A stretch of 56,949 bases of DNA. Origin: Pararcticibacter amylolyticus. Its GTDB lineage: Bacteria; Bacteroidota; Bacteroidia; Sphingobacteriales; Sphingobacteriaceae. The stretch spans positions 19,045-75,993 of the forward strand of contig NZ_QEAS01000026.1 in the NCBI RefSeq assembly GCF_003130405.1, written 5' to 3'. Position 1 is the stretch's first letter; every line of letters starts with the position of its first letter. The position numbers and the translations under genes were made by a program. The notes under the pieces were generated by a model. That model was not told the DNA's origin, searched no databases, and saw only the letters and a list, made by a program, of their open reading frames with translations. Positions 1-9,618 of the stretch are shown here, one piece after another.

Positions 1-65
1 AATAAAAGACAAAAGTATCTTTTTATTTTGCTGCTGCATAATAAAATACAAAAAAGTCTTTTATT
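1..65. repeat. AT-rich inverted repeat at window edge
   Basis: AATAAAAGAC at 1-10 is the exact reverse complement of GTCTTTTATT at 56-65. Inside it TTTTATT (21-27) pairs with AATAAAA (40-46). The whole block can fold as one long AT-rich hairpin. It lies downstream of the minus-strand SusC/SusD operon and may be a second terminator or the flank of an element outside the window. Function not determined. Confidence 0.4.
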
Positions 66-112
66 GTCCGGCGTCCTCTGGTTTTCGCTTGCAGAAGCAG
101 GGCAGGGCACTT

Positions 113-149
113 AAAACAAAAAGCACCTGCAGAACGTATCTGCAGGTGC
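113..149 (-). terminator. Rho-independent terminator of the SusC/SusD operon
   Basis: A perfect 10-bp stem, GCACCTGCAG (123-132) and CTGCAGGTGC (140-149), has a 7-nt loop. Read on the minus strand it is followed by a T-rich tract (complement of 113-122). It lies about 30 nt beyond the stop codon of the last gene of the minus-strand operon. Confidence 0.8.
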
Positions 150-179
150 CTGATTTTCAGAGGAAAGAAATGTGTGATT

Positions 180-1928
180 TTAATATCCCGGGTTTTGTTT
201 CAATACCGGCATTTTCTGAATTTCCGTTAATGGAATCGGCAGCAGATACATGGCATCCCTGAACTTCAGCTGTCTCATAGAGTATCCGGTTGTGTAATTA
301 TAAGTAGTGGCACTGGTCTTTGTGAGAATGTGAACGGTATTAAAACCAGTTAAAACGGTGGAGGCTATTTTCCAGCGCCTGATATCATTCCAACGCTGAT
401 CTTCAAATGCCAGTTCAATTCTCCTTTCATTCCGGATGATGTCGCGCATTTCCTCTACGGTCATATCCTTTTTCAACCCGTACATGCCGTCTGACCCTGC
501 CCGGATCCCGGCCCTGTTTCGTAATTCAATTAATTTAGGATAAGCCTTTTCCGGATATCCTGCTTCATTTATTGCCTCAGCATAGTTAAGCAGGATCTCT
601 GCGTAGCGGATCAATGGCCAGGCCCGTTCGGTGGTGCCCGAGGATGTCCCTGTTAAATTTTCATCGAGCATTTTCCTGGAGAAAAAGCCGGTATATTTAT
701 TGACTATGGTGTAAGCATCTGTCGAGGTATTGGTAAATCCATTCGCGGTCATATAAGTCTGGATCGCTGTTTTGGTTCCGTTGTTGCTCATATACATCAT
801 GCCGTTGTGGATAATGGAATTGCCGAACCTGGGATCGCGGTTTGCATACGGGTCGTTTGCATCAAACAGGGAACTCTCCCGAATACTTTTTCCGTCAATC
901 ATCGGGAAAGATTCTGCCAGGCTTAGCGTTGGGCGCATGGTACAATTCCCCGAACGGGATGGAGGCAAAAAGAAAGTTTCAAACTCCTTTTGTGCCGGAC
1001 GGTTAAAAGAAAAGATATATTCGGGGTTCACACGCTTTAAGAATACCTGGTAAAAGCCATAACCCGGCCGGGTGGTATTGTCAACATACAGGGAATACAA
1101 GCCCGTATTGATGACGGCTTCGGCTGCATCTGCCGCTATTTGCCAGCGGTTCTTATCAAAAGAAGGATAAGCCAGAACAGCTTTAAGCTCGGTATCACCT
1201 GCAACTCCACCTCCGTTAAAAAGCGGGCTCGCAGCATACATTAGAACTCTCGATTTTAAAGCCAGGCAGGCGCCCCAGGTAACTCTTCCATAGTCAGCAT
1301 CTTTGTACACCACATCTCTCAGGTCTGATGCCGCGCCATCAAGCTCCGATACCAGGTAGCTGATACAGTCTGCATAACTGGTTCTGGGGACACGCGGTAC
1401 GTCATTCGCTTCAAATACCTTGTCTTCCAGTACCGGTATCCCTCCGAATGCAATCAGAAGATAATGGTAGTACCATGCACGGAGGAATCTTAATTCCCCC
1501 TTCATACGCTTTTTCGTGACGTCGGCAAAGGGAGTTTCCGGAAGTTTCGACAACAGCAGGTTCGTTCTTCTTATATTTTTATAGGGAGTGTTCCAGTAAT
1601 CCTTATCGGTCGCAAACCCATTGTTTACCGAGATGGAAGACAAAGCACCCTGCACATAGGAATCGGCAGGTACAGCAGTGTTGTTGGAACCTTCTGCATT
1701 GTCTGTGCACAGTTCAGAATTCCCTGAACCGCCTGATCCTGTATACCTCGAGGGACCAAAACTGTACCCGGCATCTGCGTAAATCCGGTTCAGAAAGTTA
1801 ATCGACTGGATACTGTCCGAAAAGACTACATCTTCTGTTAATCCGTTGGTCTTGTCATCCAGAAAGCCTGTTTTAGCGCATGAGGCTAAAACAGAAGACA
1901 GGATGATCACAAATATGCTCTTTCTCAT
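180..1928 (-). CDS. SusD/RagB family nutrient-binding outer-membrane lipoprotein
   Basis: This is a surface lipoprotein that binds substrate and forms the lid of the adjacent SusC barrel. The N-terminus is a lipoprotein signal with lipobox LASC (Cys17). The body has the SusD pattern: an early TPR-like region with FLRAWYYHYLLIAFGGIPVL, and late in the protein the typical WPLIRYAEILLNYAEAINE and IRNERRIELAFEDQRWNDIRRWK blocks. The end, LPIPLTEIQKMPVLKQNPGY, is a standard SusD C-terminus. At 582 residues it is of normal length. It starts 8 nt after its SusC partner and is the last gene of a four-gene minus-strand operon. No enzyme is encoded beside it, so the substrate cannot be read from context. 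Confidence 0.93.
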   Translation of the reverse strand: MRKSIFVIILSSVLASCAKTGFLDDKTNGLTEDVVFSDSIQSINFLNRIYADAGYSFGPSRYTGSGGSGNSELCTDNAEGSNNTAVPADSYVQGALSSISVNNGFATDKDYWNTPYKNIRRTNLLLSKLPETPFADVTKKRMKGELRFLRAWYYHYLLIAFGGIPVLEDKVFEANDVPRVPRTSYADCISYLVSELDGAASDLRDVVYKDADYGRVTWGACLALKSRVLMYAASPLFNGGGVAGDTELKAVLAYPSFDKNRWQIAADAAEAVINTGLYSLYVDNTTRPGYGFYQVFLKRVNPEYIFSFNRPAQKEFETFFLPPSRSGNCTMRPTLSLAESFPMIDGKSIRESSLFDANDPYANRDPRFGNSIIHNGMMYMSNNGTKTAIQTYMTANGFTNTSTDAYTIVNKYTGFFSRKMLDENLTGTSSGTTERAWPLIRYAEILLNYAEAINEAGYPEKAYPKLIELRNRAGIRAGSDGMYGLKKDMTVEEMRDIIRNERRIELAFEDQRWNDIRRWKIASTVLTGFNTVHILTKTSATTYNYTTGYSMRQLKFRDAMYLLPIPLTEIQKMPVLKQNPGY

Positions 1929-1936
1929 ATTGCCTG

Positions 1937-4900
1937 TTAAAAAGTAATGTTAACACCGAAATTCATGATCCTGGTAGGAGGATAGGGAAGCGAATCAGAA
2001 GATTCAGTAAGTTCCGGATCCAGATCGTACAGCTTGTCGAGCTTGGTCCACGTCAGTAAGTTGTACCCGTTCGTATAAACCCGGAGCCCTTTCAGATGAG
2101 TTTTGCTGAGAAACTTTGCACCAAAACTATAACTCAGTTCGGCTGTCTTCAACCGCAAATAGTCGGCTGGAATGGCCCAAAAGTCTGAATAGTAGTCCCT
2201 GGGACTCTGATCCATTGCGCTCGTATAGAGCTGTGGGTATTTGGCGCTGTTTCCTCTTTCCGGAGTCCAGTGTTCCTGGTGGATGGGCATGGCGTTCGTC
2301 GTGACATGATGAATGACAGCTCCCTGTGCGCTGGCAACCACGTTTGCAGCCCCCTGGAATAGTACTGTAAAGTTTAAATTTTTATAGCTGAGACCGAGGG
2401 TGAGGCCATATACGGTGTTTGGAAGATTGGTATATCCGAAATACGAACGGTCATATCCGTCAATAACCCCGTCTGCATTCAGGTCTTTATATTTGAAATC
2501 GCCCGGCCGGCCGCCAATTGTCGGCTTAGGAACAGATGGGTCGGCTAATTCGGCTTCGGTATAGTATTCTCCTGTCCAGGAGTATTTCATGACCGCGCCG
2601 ATTGCCCGCCCGGTAGAGGCCTGCCATGGATAAAGGGTCTGTGCTTCATCCCTGAAGACGATCTTGTTTTTAGCCACCGACCACGTTCCTTTGACCGAAT
2701 ACTGCCAGTTTCTTCCTGCTTTGTCCTGATAGCCCAGTTCTATTTCGTATCCCTTATTATTGGTTTTTCCCAAGTTGAAAAGAGGTAATCCCTGTCCGAA
2801 GATGGCCGACACCGTACCCTTGCCGCTTATAATATCGTAGCGGTTGTTATTAAACCAGTCTGCCGAGCCGGTCAGTTTCTGGCTGAACATAGAAAAGTCA
2901 AGCCCGATGTTCAGCTTTTTTTCATTTTCCCATCCGACATCATTATTGGCAAGGCTTCCTTCTGTCACGGTGGAATAACTGTTATTTGTAGCCAACCCAA
3001 AGAGGCCCGTTCCGCTGGCCGAAGTATACGATTGTTTGTAAGCGTAAACTCCACCTGTATTGTCGACCCCGACAAGGCCGTATGATCCCCGGAGTTTCAG
3101 ACGATCCACAAATCCTATGTTGTTCTTAAAAAATTCCTCTTCAGAAATATTCCATCCTGCAGTTGCCGATGGAAAGAATCCCATCCGCCTGGTTTTATAA
3201 AAACGGTCTGTTCCGTTGTATGCTCCGCTTATCTCGAAAAGATAGCGCTGGTTGTAGTCGTACCCGATCCTGCCTGTATATCCCCTGAACTTTTCAGGAA
3301 TAAAGTTGTAATCATTATCGCTGGTATTCTGGGCAGTTTTAGTGTTAATATTGTACAGGAGCAGTCCCGAGAAATGGTGCTTTCCGAAAGCTCTGTTATA
3401 GTTCAGAAATCCCTGAAGGGTGACAGCTCTGTTAGTGCTTCCCGGGTTGTATACCATATATGGAGTGGTGATCCGGTACGAATCTTCTTTCATTCCATAA
3501 GAATAGGTGTTGGTGTTAGGGGCATAAACGTAGGAGACAAATCCGGATCCATCGATGGGCCGCTGCATGCTCCGTTCATAGCCGTAAAGATTCCGGTAGG
3601 AGAGGACCAGCTTAGCCGACAAGCCTTTTGTCACAAAGTCAAGTTTCTGATTCGCAGATGTTACCAGGTTGATGTTGTTGGTGAAATTACGGATATAGCC
3701 GTTGTACATCAGCCGTCCTATCAGATTGTTTTTATTTCGGCCTGTAGCAGTACGCTGCCACACACTATAACCCAAACTTCCGTCGGGATTATAAACAGGA
3801 TAATTGTAAGGAGCGGTGTCATAAGCTCTTCCCAGGTCTGCAAACATTACCCCGGCGTTATCTACGCTCGCATTGTTCTGATTCATCTCTCCGACATTTC
3901 CAAACAGGTCAAAACGGACATCCAGACCCTTGTTTACAGCAAGGTCGATGTTCGACCGGTAGTTATACCGCTTATAATAATACCTGCTGTCAAGGTCCAC
4001 TCCGTAGTCTTTAAGTTGTCCGCCCTGATTCAAATAACCTACCGATACAAAGTATTTTACCCTGTCCGTTCCCCCGTTTATGTCGAAGTTAGCCCTTGCC
4101 TGTGGCGCATATTCCTTGAAAAGCAGGTCTTTCCAGTCGTTGTTAGGGTGTCCGTACGGATCTGTGCCGCTCTTAAAAAGTTCCAGGTCTTCTTCCGAAA
4201 AAGTTGGTTTAAAGGAGGGATTGGGATTTAAATTGTTGGTATTGATCTGTGCTTCCCTGAGTATGGAGGCTGCTCCGTATGCATCCAGCTGTTTAGGAAG
4301 CCGGGTGGGCTGATTCAGCCCATATTCCGACTGGAAAGTAATACGCGGCTTACCCGCTTTTCCGCGGGTGGTGGTGACCAGCACCACTCCGTTAGCCCCC
4401 TTGATCCCATAAATAGCCGTTGTAGACGCATCCTTCAGGATACTGATGCTTTCCACTTCATTGGCATTGAGGGAAGCAAATTCATTATAGGTAAATTCAA
4501 TATCGTCCACCACGATCAGTGGATTGTTATTCCCGGTATAGGAGCTTACGCCCCTGATGTTGAAAGCGGCAGCATCTTTCCCTGGCTGTCCGCCTCTTTG
4601 CTGGCTGGTGAACCCGGTGAGCCTTCCGGCCATTGTGTTCTGAAGGCTGGGCGACGGGCTCTGCCGTATTTCTTTGCCCCCCACGACGCTCACTGCCCCC
4701 GTGAGTGTCACCTTCTTTTTCTGTCCGTACCCGATCACCACTACCTCTTCCAGGCTTTTGGAGTCATCCTGCATGTCTACCACAACAGAACTCATACCGG
4801 CTACGGAGACCTCTTTTTTTAGGTATCCGATGGATGACAGGATGATCACATTACTTTGCTTCAGCGTGAGTGTAAATTTTCCGTTCACGTCTGAACTTAC

Positions 4901-5050
4901 TCCGTTTGATGGGTTTCCCTTTTCCGAAACAGATACCCCTGGCAGCGGCCCCGATTTATCTTTTACTAAACCTGTGATTCGTTTTGTCTGGCTCAACAGG
5001 TTGAGACAATACAGAAAACATACACAAAATATAGATAGTCTTCTTTTCAT
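1937..5050 (-). CDS. SusC/RagA family TonB-dependent outer-membrane transporter
   Basis: This is a TonB-driven outer-membrane importer of oligosaccharides or similar large nutrients. A signal peptide (residues 1-21) precedes a carboxypeptidase-regulatory-like domain (about 24-95, with DVNGKFTLTL). A TonB box-like EEVVVIGYG sits near residue 105. The plug follows, with NPLIVVDDIEF and ILKDASTTAIYGIKGANGVV, and then a large beta-barrel. The C-terminus is MNFGVNITF, ending in Phe as expected for an outer-membrane barrel. Length (1037) is typical. It lies 29 nt downstream of another SusD gene and 8 nt upstream of its own SusD, so it is the third gene of the operon. Confidence 0.95.
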   Translation of the reverse strand: MKRRLSIFCVCFLYCLNLLSQTKRITGLVKDKSGPLPGVSVSEKGNPSNGVSSDVNGKFTLTLKQSNVIILSSIGYLKKEVSVAGMSSVVVDMQDDSKSLEEVVVIGYGQKKKVTLTGAVSVVGGKEIRQSPSPSLQNTMAGRLTGFTSQQRGGQPGKDAAAFNIRGVSSYTGNNNPLIVVDDIEFTYNEFASLNANEVESISILKDASTTAIYGIKGANGVVLVTTTRGKAGKPRITFQSEYGLNQPTRLPKQLDAYGAASILREAQINTNNLNPNPSFKPTFSEEDLELFKSGTDPYGHPNNDWKDLLFKEYAPQARANFDINGGTDRVKYFVSVGYLNQGGQLKDYGVDLDSRYYYKRYNYRSNIDLAVNKGLDVRFDLFGNVGEMNQNNASVDNAGVMFADLGRAYDTAPYNYPVYNPDGSLGYSVWQRTATGRNKNNLIGRLMYNGYIRNFTNNINLVTSANQKLDFVTKGLSAKLVLSYRNLYGYERSMQRPIDGSGFVSYVYAPNTNTYSYGMKEDSYRITTPYMVYNPGSTNRAVTLQGFLNYNRAFGKHHFSGLLLYNINTKTAQNTSDNDYNFIPEKFRGYTGRIGYDYNQRYLFEISGAYNGTDRFYKTRRMGFFPSATAGWNISEEEFFKNNIGFVDRLKLRGSYGLVGVDNTGGVYAYKQSYTSASGTGLFGLATNNSYSTVTEGSLANNDVGWENEKKLNIGLDFSMFSQKLTGSADWFNNNRYDIISGKGTVSAIFGQGLPLFNLGKTNNKGYEIELGYQDKAGRNWQYSVKGTWSVAKNKIVFRDEAQTLYPWQASTGRAIGAVMKYSWTGEYYTEAELADPSVPKPTIGGRPGDFKYKDLNADGVIDGYDRSYFGYTNLPNTVYGLTLGLSYKNLNFTVLFQGAANVVASAQGAVIHHVTTNAMPIHQEHWTPERGNSAKYPQLYTSAMDQSPRDYYSDFWAIPADYLRLKTAELSYSFGAKFLSKTHLKGLRVYTNGYNLLTWTKLDKLYDLDPELTESSDSLPYPPTRIMNFGVNITF

Positions 5051-5079
5051 TTTATTCTTTTTTTTAGATCTCCTGAAAC

Positions 5080-6771
5080 CTAGTTGTAGCCTTCGTTCTG
5101 AACAAGTTTTGGGTTCCTGATCATTTCATTATAGGGAATGGGCATGTGGTAGAATTTATCATGGAAGACGATAGTGCTCACCCCCTGCTCCTGAAGCGAC
5201 AGGGAGCCACCGTCATTCGTGATCTTTAACCCCTTAAGAGTGGTGTTTAAAACGGTGCCCGCGATCTTCCATCTTCTGACATCCCAAAAGCGGTGTTCTT
5301 CGAACGCCAGCTCAATACGTCTTTCGTTCCTGATCAGGTCCCTCAGTTCTGATTGTCCGATACCGGCCTTAATGCCGTATCTGCTGTTGATACCGGCAGT
5401 GATTCCCGCCCGTGCCCGGATCAGCTTAAGGGGAGCTACTGCATCCTCCGTTCTGCCGGCTTCGTTTAAAGCTTCTGCATAGTTCAGCAGCACTTCTGCA
5501 AAGCGGAAATAGGGGAAATTATGGCTTTGGTTAGAGTAGGAAGTGGAGGAAGAGAAATCTCCCATAAACTTGCGCAGGTAGTAAGAAGTACGCGTTTGTG
5601 TTTTAAACGGAACATTGGGTTTATCGCGACCTCCCTCGAACGTCTCGATCTGCCTGTTCAGCCATTTTACCCCATTATAGAACAGCATGGACGCCAGGCG
5701 GGGGTCCCTGCCGGTATATTGACCTGCGTCGGTAACTGAGCCAGTATACGGAGTGCCGTCCAGTTTGGGAAAGGCATTTACAAACTCCTGCGTCGGACTC
5801 GTCCTGCCGTTACTTGCCGCAGGCGCAACATAGCCGACGGGCGCGTTGTTTACTTCAATGGAGGTGGAAGCCGCTGATTGTTTGGATAATATAATATCCG
5901 TATTGATCTTGGTGGTGAAAACAGCTGAATAGGCTGTAGATCCTGACCCGGAAGGAAGTTTATAATATGTTAAGCTGACCAGCGCCTGTGCTGCATCGAT
6001 GGCCTTTTGCCATCTGGCGGGATCTGCATCAGGATATCCCGTAAGCGCTTTCAGCTGGCTGTTAGACTCAAATCCACCACCGTTGTAGAGCGGACTGGCA
6101 GCATAAACATATAAACGGCATTTCAGCGCCAGTGCTGCCTCTGAAGGAACGCGGCCGAAATCTGTAGTAGCGATGGCTGACCCTGCGGGCAGACCGGCGG
6201 CGGCCTCATCACATTCCGCAGCAATATAGTCTACACACTCCGCAAAAGTATTTCGCGGCAGGTTCAGGTCGTCGTTCAGGGAGAAGATCGTGTCTCCTAT
6301 AAGCGGGATGCCTCCATATCTTTTCAATAATTCGAAATAGGCAAATGCACGAAGAAAGCGGGCCTCCGCCACCTGGTTCTTCATGGTTGCTTCGGGAATC
6401 GGTACCACACCGATATGTTTCAGAAAGAAATTGCTCTTCCGGATGATCGAGTAGCAGTTTTTCCAGTTGTTGTCCGGATAGTTGACCGAATTCAACTGAC
6501 CATTGGTAAACAGGACGATACCCGATGCAAAAGAAGACGGAACAGCGTCGTCGGTAGCGGCATCCAGGTAATCTCCGTCTATCCGGTTAAAGCCGCCGGG
6601 CAGGAGTGAGTAAATATCAAACAGGAACTGTTTGGCTCCGGTCCCTTTCTGGTCTTTGGGATCGAATATATCGGCTTCGAAATTCCTGTCTGCAGGTTCA
6701 TTCTCGAACTTTTTACTACAGGAGCTCAGCACTGCAACAGAGAATACAATCAAAATAAAGGAACGTCTCAT
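5080..6771 (-). CDS. SusD/RagB family nutrient-binding outer-membrane lipoprotein
   Basis: Second SusD of the left operon and partner of the SusC-like gene just upstream (15-nt gap). The lipobox is LSSC (Cys18) and the following residues are SKKFENEP. Family blocks are ARFLRAFAYFELLKRYGGIPL near residue 140, FRFAEVLLNYAEALNEAG near 430, and IRNERRIELAFEEHRFWDVRRWK near 490. The C-terminus is MIRNPKLVQNEGYN. It is 563 residues long. It is paralogous to the other SusD of this operon, as shown by the shared AASPLYNGGG segment, which suggests a duplicated SusC/SusD unit. Confidence 0.93.
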   Translation of the reverse strand: MRRSFILIVFSVAVLSSCSKKFENEPADRNFEADIFDPKDQKGTGAKQFLFDIYSLLPGGFNRIDGDYLDAATDDAVPSSFASGIVLFTNGQLNSVNYPDNNWKNCYSIIRKSNFFLKHIGVVPIPEATMKNQVAEARFLRAFAYFELLKRYGGIPLIGDTIFSLNDDLNLPRNTFAECVDYIAAECDEAAAGLPAGSAIATTDFGRVPSEAALALKCRLYVYAASPLYNGGGFESNSQLKALTGYPDADPARWQKAIDAAQALVSLTYYKLPSGSGSTAYSAVFTTKINTDIILSKQSAASTSIEVNNAPVGYVAPAASNGRTSPTQEFVNAFPKLDGTPYTGSVTDAGQYTGRDPRLASMLFYNGVKWLNRQIETFEGGRDKPNVPFKTQTRTSYYLRKFMGDFSSSTSYSNQSHNFPYFRFAEVLLNYAEALNEAGRTEDAVAPLKLIRARAGITAGINSRYGIKAGIGQSELRDLIRNERRIELAFEEHRFWDVRRWKIAGTVLNTTLKGLKITNDGGSLSLQEQGVSTIVFHDKFYHMPIPYNEMIRNPKLVQNEGYN

Positions 6772-6786
6772 ATCTTGTCAATAAGG

Positions 6787-9618
6787 CTATAATTGAACGT
6801 TTACACCAAGGTTGAATATCTTTTGGATGGGATAGGAGCCACTATAGTTCTCCGGGTCGGCATCTCCGAACGTTTTGGAACTGATCGTATAAAGATTAAG
6901 CCCGTTCGTATAGATCCTGACAGACTTAATTCCGCCTCCTGCGAAACGTACCGGAATCTTATATCCCAGCTCTACCGACTTCAGGCGGAGGTAGTTTCCC
7001 TGTCGTACCCAAAAGCTCGAAGTCACCCAATTGTTCACAGAGCCGTCCTGCGGACCTGTGCCTGTAGATAACCTCGGATAGCTGGCCGTTCCGGCAGTGG
7101 CAGGAGTCCAGCGGTTCAGGTGGTTTTCAAAAGCCTGCCCGCTTCCGTTATTCTGAAACTCCCAGTAGCTGTTTCCGGATAAGTTGACATACCGGTTCAT
7201 CTTCCCCTGCAGCAATGCTGTAAAATCCAGGTTCCGCCAGGTGAAACCCAAAAACGATCCCAATAAGACCGTAGGCTTCCTTGCTCCGATAGCCGTCTGA
7301 TCATATTGATTGATCAATCCGTCATTATTCAGATCTTTATATTTGATATCTCCCGGCTGGGGTTTATATCCCTCTATCGTGGCATGCCCGGCAATCTCGG
7401 CATCGCTCTGAAACAACCCCTCTGCGATATATCCGAACGCCTGATCGACGCGCTGACCGGTGTGTTTCATCCAGTCGTACTTTTGAAATGCTTCTGCATT
7501 ATAAAGCAGCTTCGAATCCTGGAAGCTGGCGTTGAAAGAGATAAAATAGCCGGACCGGGCTTTTTTCTGCTGCCATTTGATCTGCGTTTCCCAGCCGTTG
7601 TAGCGCTCCCTGCCTATATTCTCATTTGGATAGTCGATCCCGAGGAGTCCGTTGCTGGTACCCCGCACGATGCTCAGGTCGCTGAAGCGGTTTGAATAAT
7701 ACTCAGTGCTGAATGATAGCTTGTTATCCAGCAATGAGCCCTCAACACCAATGTTAAGCTTTTTAGCCTTTTCCCATGTCACTGCCGGATTAGCCAGGAA
7801 TGCTTCTTCCGCCGTTGTAACAGTCCCCGCACTGGATCCGAAGATGGCACCCGGCGAAGTACTGAAGATCTGCTGATAGGTATAATAAGCCCCTTTATCC
7901 TGGCCTGTTTTTCCATAAGATCCATACAGTTTCAAATGATTGAGCCAGGTAACGCTCTTCATAAAGTTTTCCCTGCTGACGATCCAGCCAAGCCCGGCTG
8001 CCGGGAAGAAGCCATACCTGAAACCTCCGTTGTTGGGATAGCGGTTGGCTCCGTTATAGGCGAAGGAAATTTCAAGGAGGTATTTCTGGTCATAATTATA
8101 CGAGGTGTGGCCCGCGATCCCCTGGATGGTGTAGGGAAGGTTTGATCCGTTAACCAGGTTATCCCGGTTTGCAAGCAGCACAGCATCGATGCCATGACGG
8201 TTGAGCTCTTTGGAATACCCTAATGAAAGTTCTTCAAAATCAGAGCGGTTCTGGAAATTGATGCCGTTTGTATTAGCCTGGAGACTGTTGCTGGAGTATT
8301 GCATGTAAGTGGGGCTTCCCGAAGCAGACACGCCTGTCTGTTCGAACACAGCGAAGGTTTTGTTCCTGGTGATATTTTCCCTGAGGCTGCTGAAGAATGA
8401 AGCCCTTGCCTTTATCCACATACCCGGCAGGAAGTCTTCCAGGTCCCTTTTGAGGTAGAAGTCTGACAAAACAGTCCGTATATTTCCCTGGGAATAACCT
8501 GAACTAATGTTCTGTCCCACTATATTGTTCTGAAACCTGGCAAGCCCTGCGTATGTCCCGTTTTCATTGTACACAGGATAAGCATTGCCGGGTGTGGTAG
8601 TAACAGAGGAGAATAAGTTAGCCGTTCCGTTATTTCCGGGTTCATTGGTGTTGATGATCCTTCCCTGGATGTAGATGCCGGCGCTCAGGTGATCTGTCAG
8701 GTTCAGATCGACATTCGAACGGGCAAAGTATCCTTTGGCACTGGCATTCGTACTGTATTTGTTGATATCGCTTGTCTTAAGTATCCCATCCTGGCTGACA
8801 TGCTCCAGGTTGACGAAATAACGAACAAACCTGTTTCCCCCGCTTGTATTGATATTGTACCGGGCAAACATGGATGAATTTTTCAATACCTGGTCCGCCC
8901 AGTTCACATCCGGATACTTGAACGGATCAGATCCTGAACGATAACCTTCCAGGGCAGTCTGGCCGAAGCCATACGTTTCGGCTGGAAGCCCGTCATTTTT
9001 AAGCGCCTCGTTATAAAGAAGGGCATACTGGTAGGATCCGAGGGGGCGGGAGACCAGGTTTTCGAGTGACCTCTGGAAGCCCGTCTGTACATTGACGCTA
9101 ATCTGCTGCTTACCGGAAATACCTTTTTTAGTGATGACCGACAAAGCGCCGCCAGAGCCCCTGATGCCCAGCATGGCTGTTGCAACAGCATCGTTAAGAA
9201 CGGTTACAGATTCGATTTCCTCAATTCCTATTTCGGTTACCGACCGCGGAATTCCGTCAATCAGTATCAGAGGGGTTTGGTTCCTCAATGAGATGGACCA
9301 GCTTTCGTTCAGAGGCTGTCCGTTTCCCTGGATAACATTAAGTCCCGGGAGTCGTCCCCCCAGTGCCAGGGGATAAGACATAACAGGTGTTCTGGCGAAG
9401 TCAGAACCTTCTGCAGATGAAGCCGATGAAGTTGATAACTTTCCGGGTGTTTGAAAGTAGATCAACTGTTTAAGCACGGTTAATGAGTCTGCTCCTGAAG
9501 TGTCGGGAGCAAAAGTCCGGGCCCCTGGTTTGCCGGGCGCCGGGACATTCCGGCCATACGCTGCAAATACGGTCAAAAAGCAGTATGGTAAAAAAAGGGA
9601 TTTGATATAACTCACCAT
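6787..9618 (-). CDS. Divergent SusC-like TonB-dependent transporter lacking the N-terminal extension
   Basis: This is an outer-membrane transporter of the SusC family and the first gene of the left operon. A signal peptide (about 1-23) is present. The carboxypeptidase-like domain and the VVVIGYG TonB-box motif found in the other SusC proteins here are absent. In their place is a Ser/Ala/Pro-rich stretch (about 24-75). The plug is degenerate but readable: PLILIDGIPRSVTEIG, VTVLNDAVATAMLGIRGSGGALSVITKKG. The barrel and the C-terminal FNLGVNVQL are normal. At 943 residues it is about 60-100 shorter than its neighbours because of the missing N-terminal domain. How it couples to TonB is unclear. 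The start is the only in-frame Met before the signal peptide. Confidence 0.9.
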   Translation of the reverse strand: MVSYIKSLFLPYCFLTVFAAYGRNVPAPGKPGARTFAPDTSGADSLTVLKQLIYFQTPGKLSTSSASSAEGSDFARTPVMSYPLALGGRLPGLNVIQGNGQPLNESWSISLRNQTPLILIDGIPRSVTEIGIEEIESVTVLNDAVATAMLGIRGSGGALSVITKKGISGKQQISVNVQTGFQRSLENLVSRPLGSYQYALLYNEALKNDGLPAETYGFGQTALEGYRSGSDPFKYPDVNWADQVLKNSSMFARYNINTSGGNRFVRYFVNLEHVSQDGILKTSDINKYSTNASAKGYFARSNVDLNLTDHLSAGIYIQGRIINTNEPGNNGTANLFSSVTTTPGNAYPVYNENGTYAGLARFQNNIVGQNISSGYSQGNIRTVLSDFYLKRDLEDFLPGMWIKARASFFSSLRENITRNKTFAVFEQTGVSASGSPTYMQYSSNSLQANTNGINFQNRSDFEELSLGYSKELNRHGIDAVLLANRDNLVNGSNLPYTIQGIAGHTSYNYDQKYLLEISFAYNGANRYPNNGGFRYGFFPAAGLGWIVSRENFMKSVTWLNHLKLYGSYGKTGQDKGAYYTYQQIFSTSPGAIFGSSAGTVTTAEEAFLANPAVTWEKAKKLNIGVEGSLLDNKLSFSTEYYSNRFSDLSIVRGTSNGLLGIDYPNENIGRERYNGWETQIKWQQKKARSGYFISFNASFQDSKLLYNAEAFQKYDWMKHTGQRVDQAFGYIAEGLFQSDAEIAGHATIEGYKPQPGDIKYKDLNNDGLINQYDQTAIGARKPTVLLGSFLGFTWRNLDFTALLQGKMNRYVNLSGNSYWEFQNNGSGQAFENHLNRWTPATAGTASYPRLSTGTGPQDGSVNNWVTSSFWVRQGNYLRLKSVELGYKIPVRFAGGGIKSVRIYTNGLNLYTISSKTFGDADPENYSGSYPIQKIFNLGVNVQL

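Noticed and set aside
3374-4231. Long open frame (285 codons) on the plus strand inside the SusC gene
   Set aside because: It is antisense to a clear SusC barrel region, has no family features and biased composition (Val/Ile/Ser rich), as expected from reading a real gene backwards.
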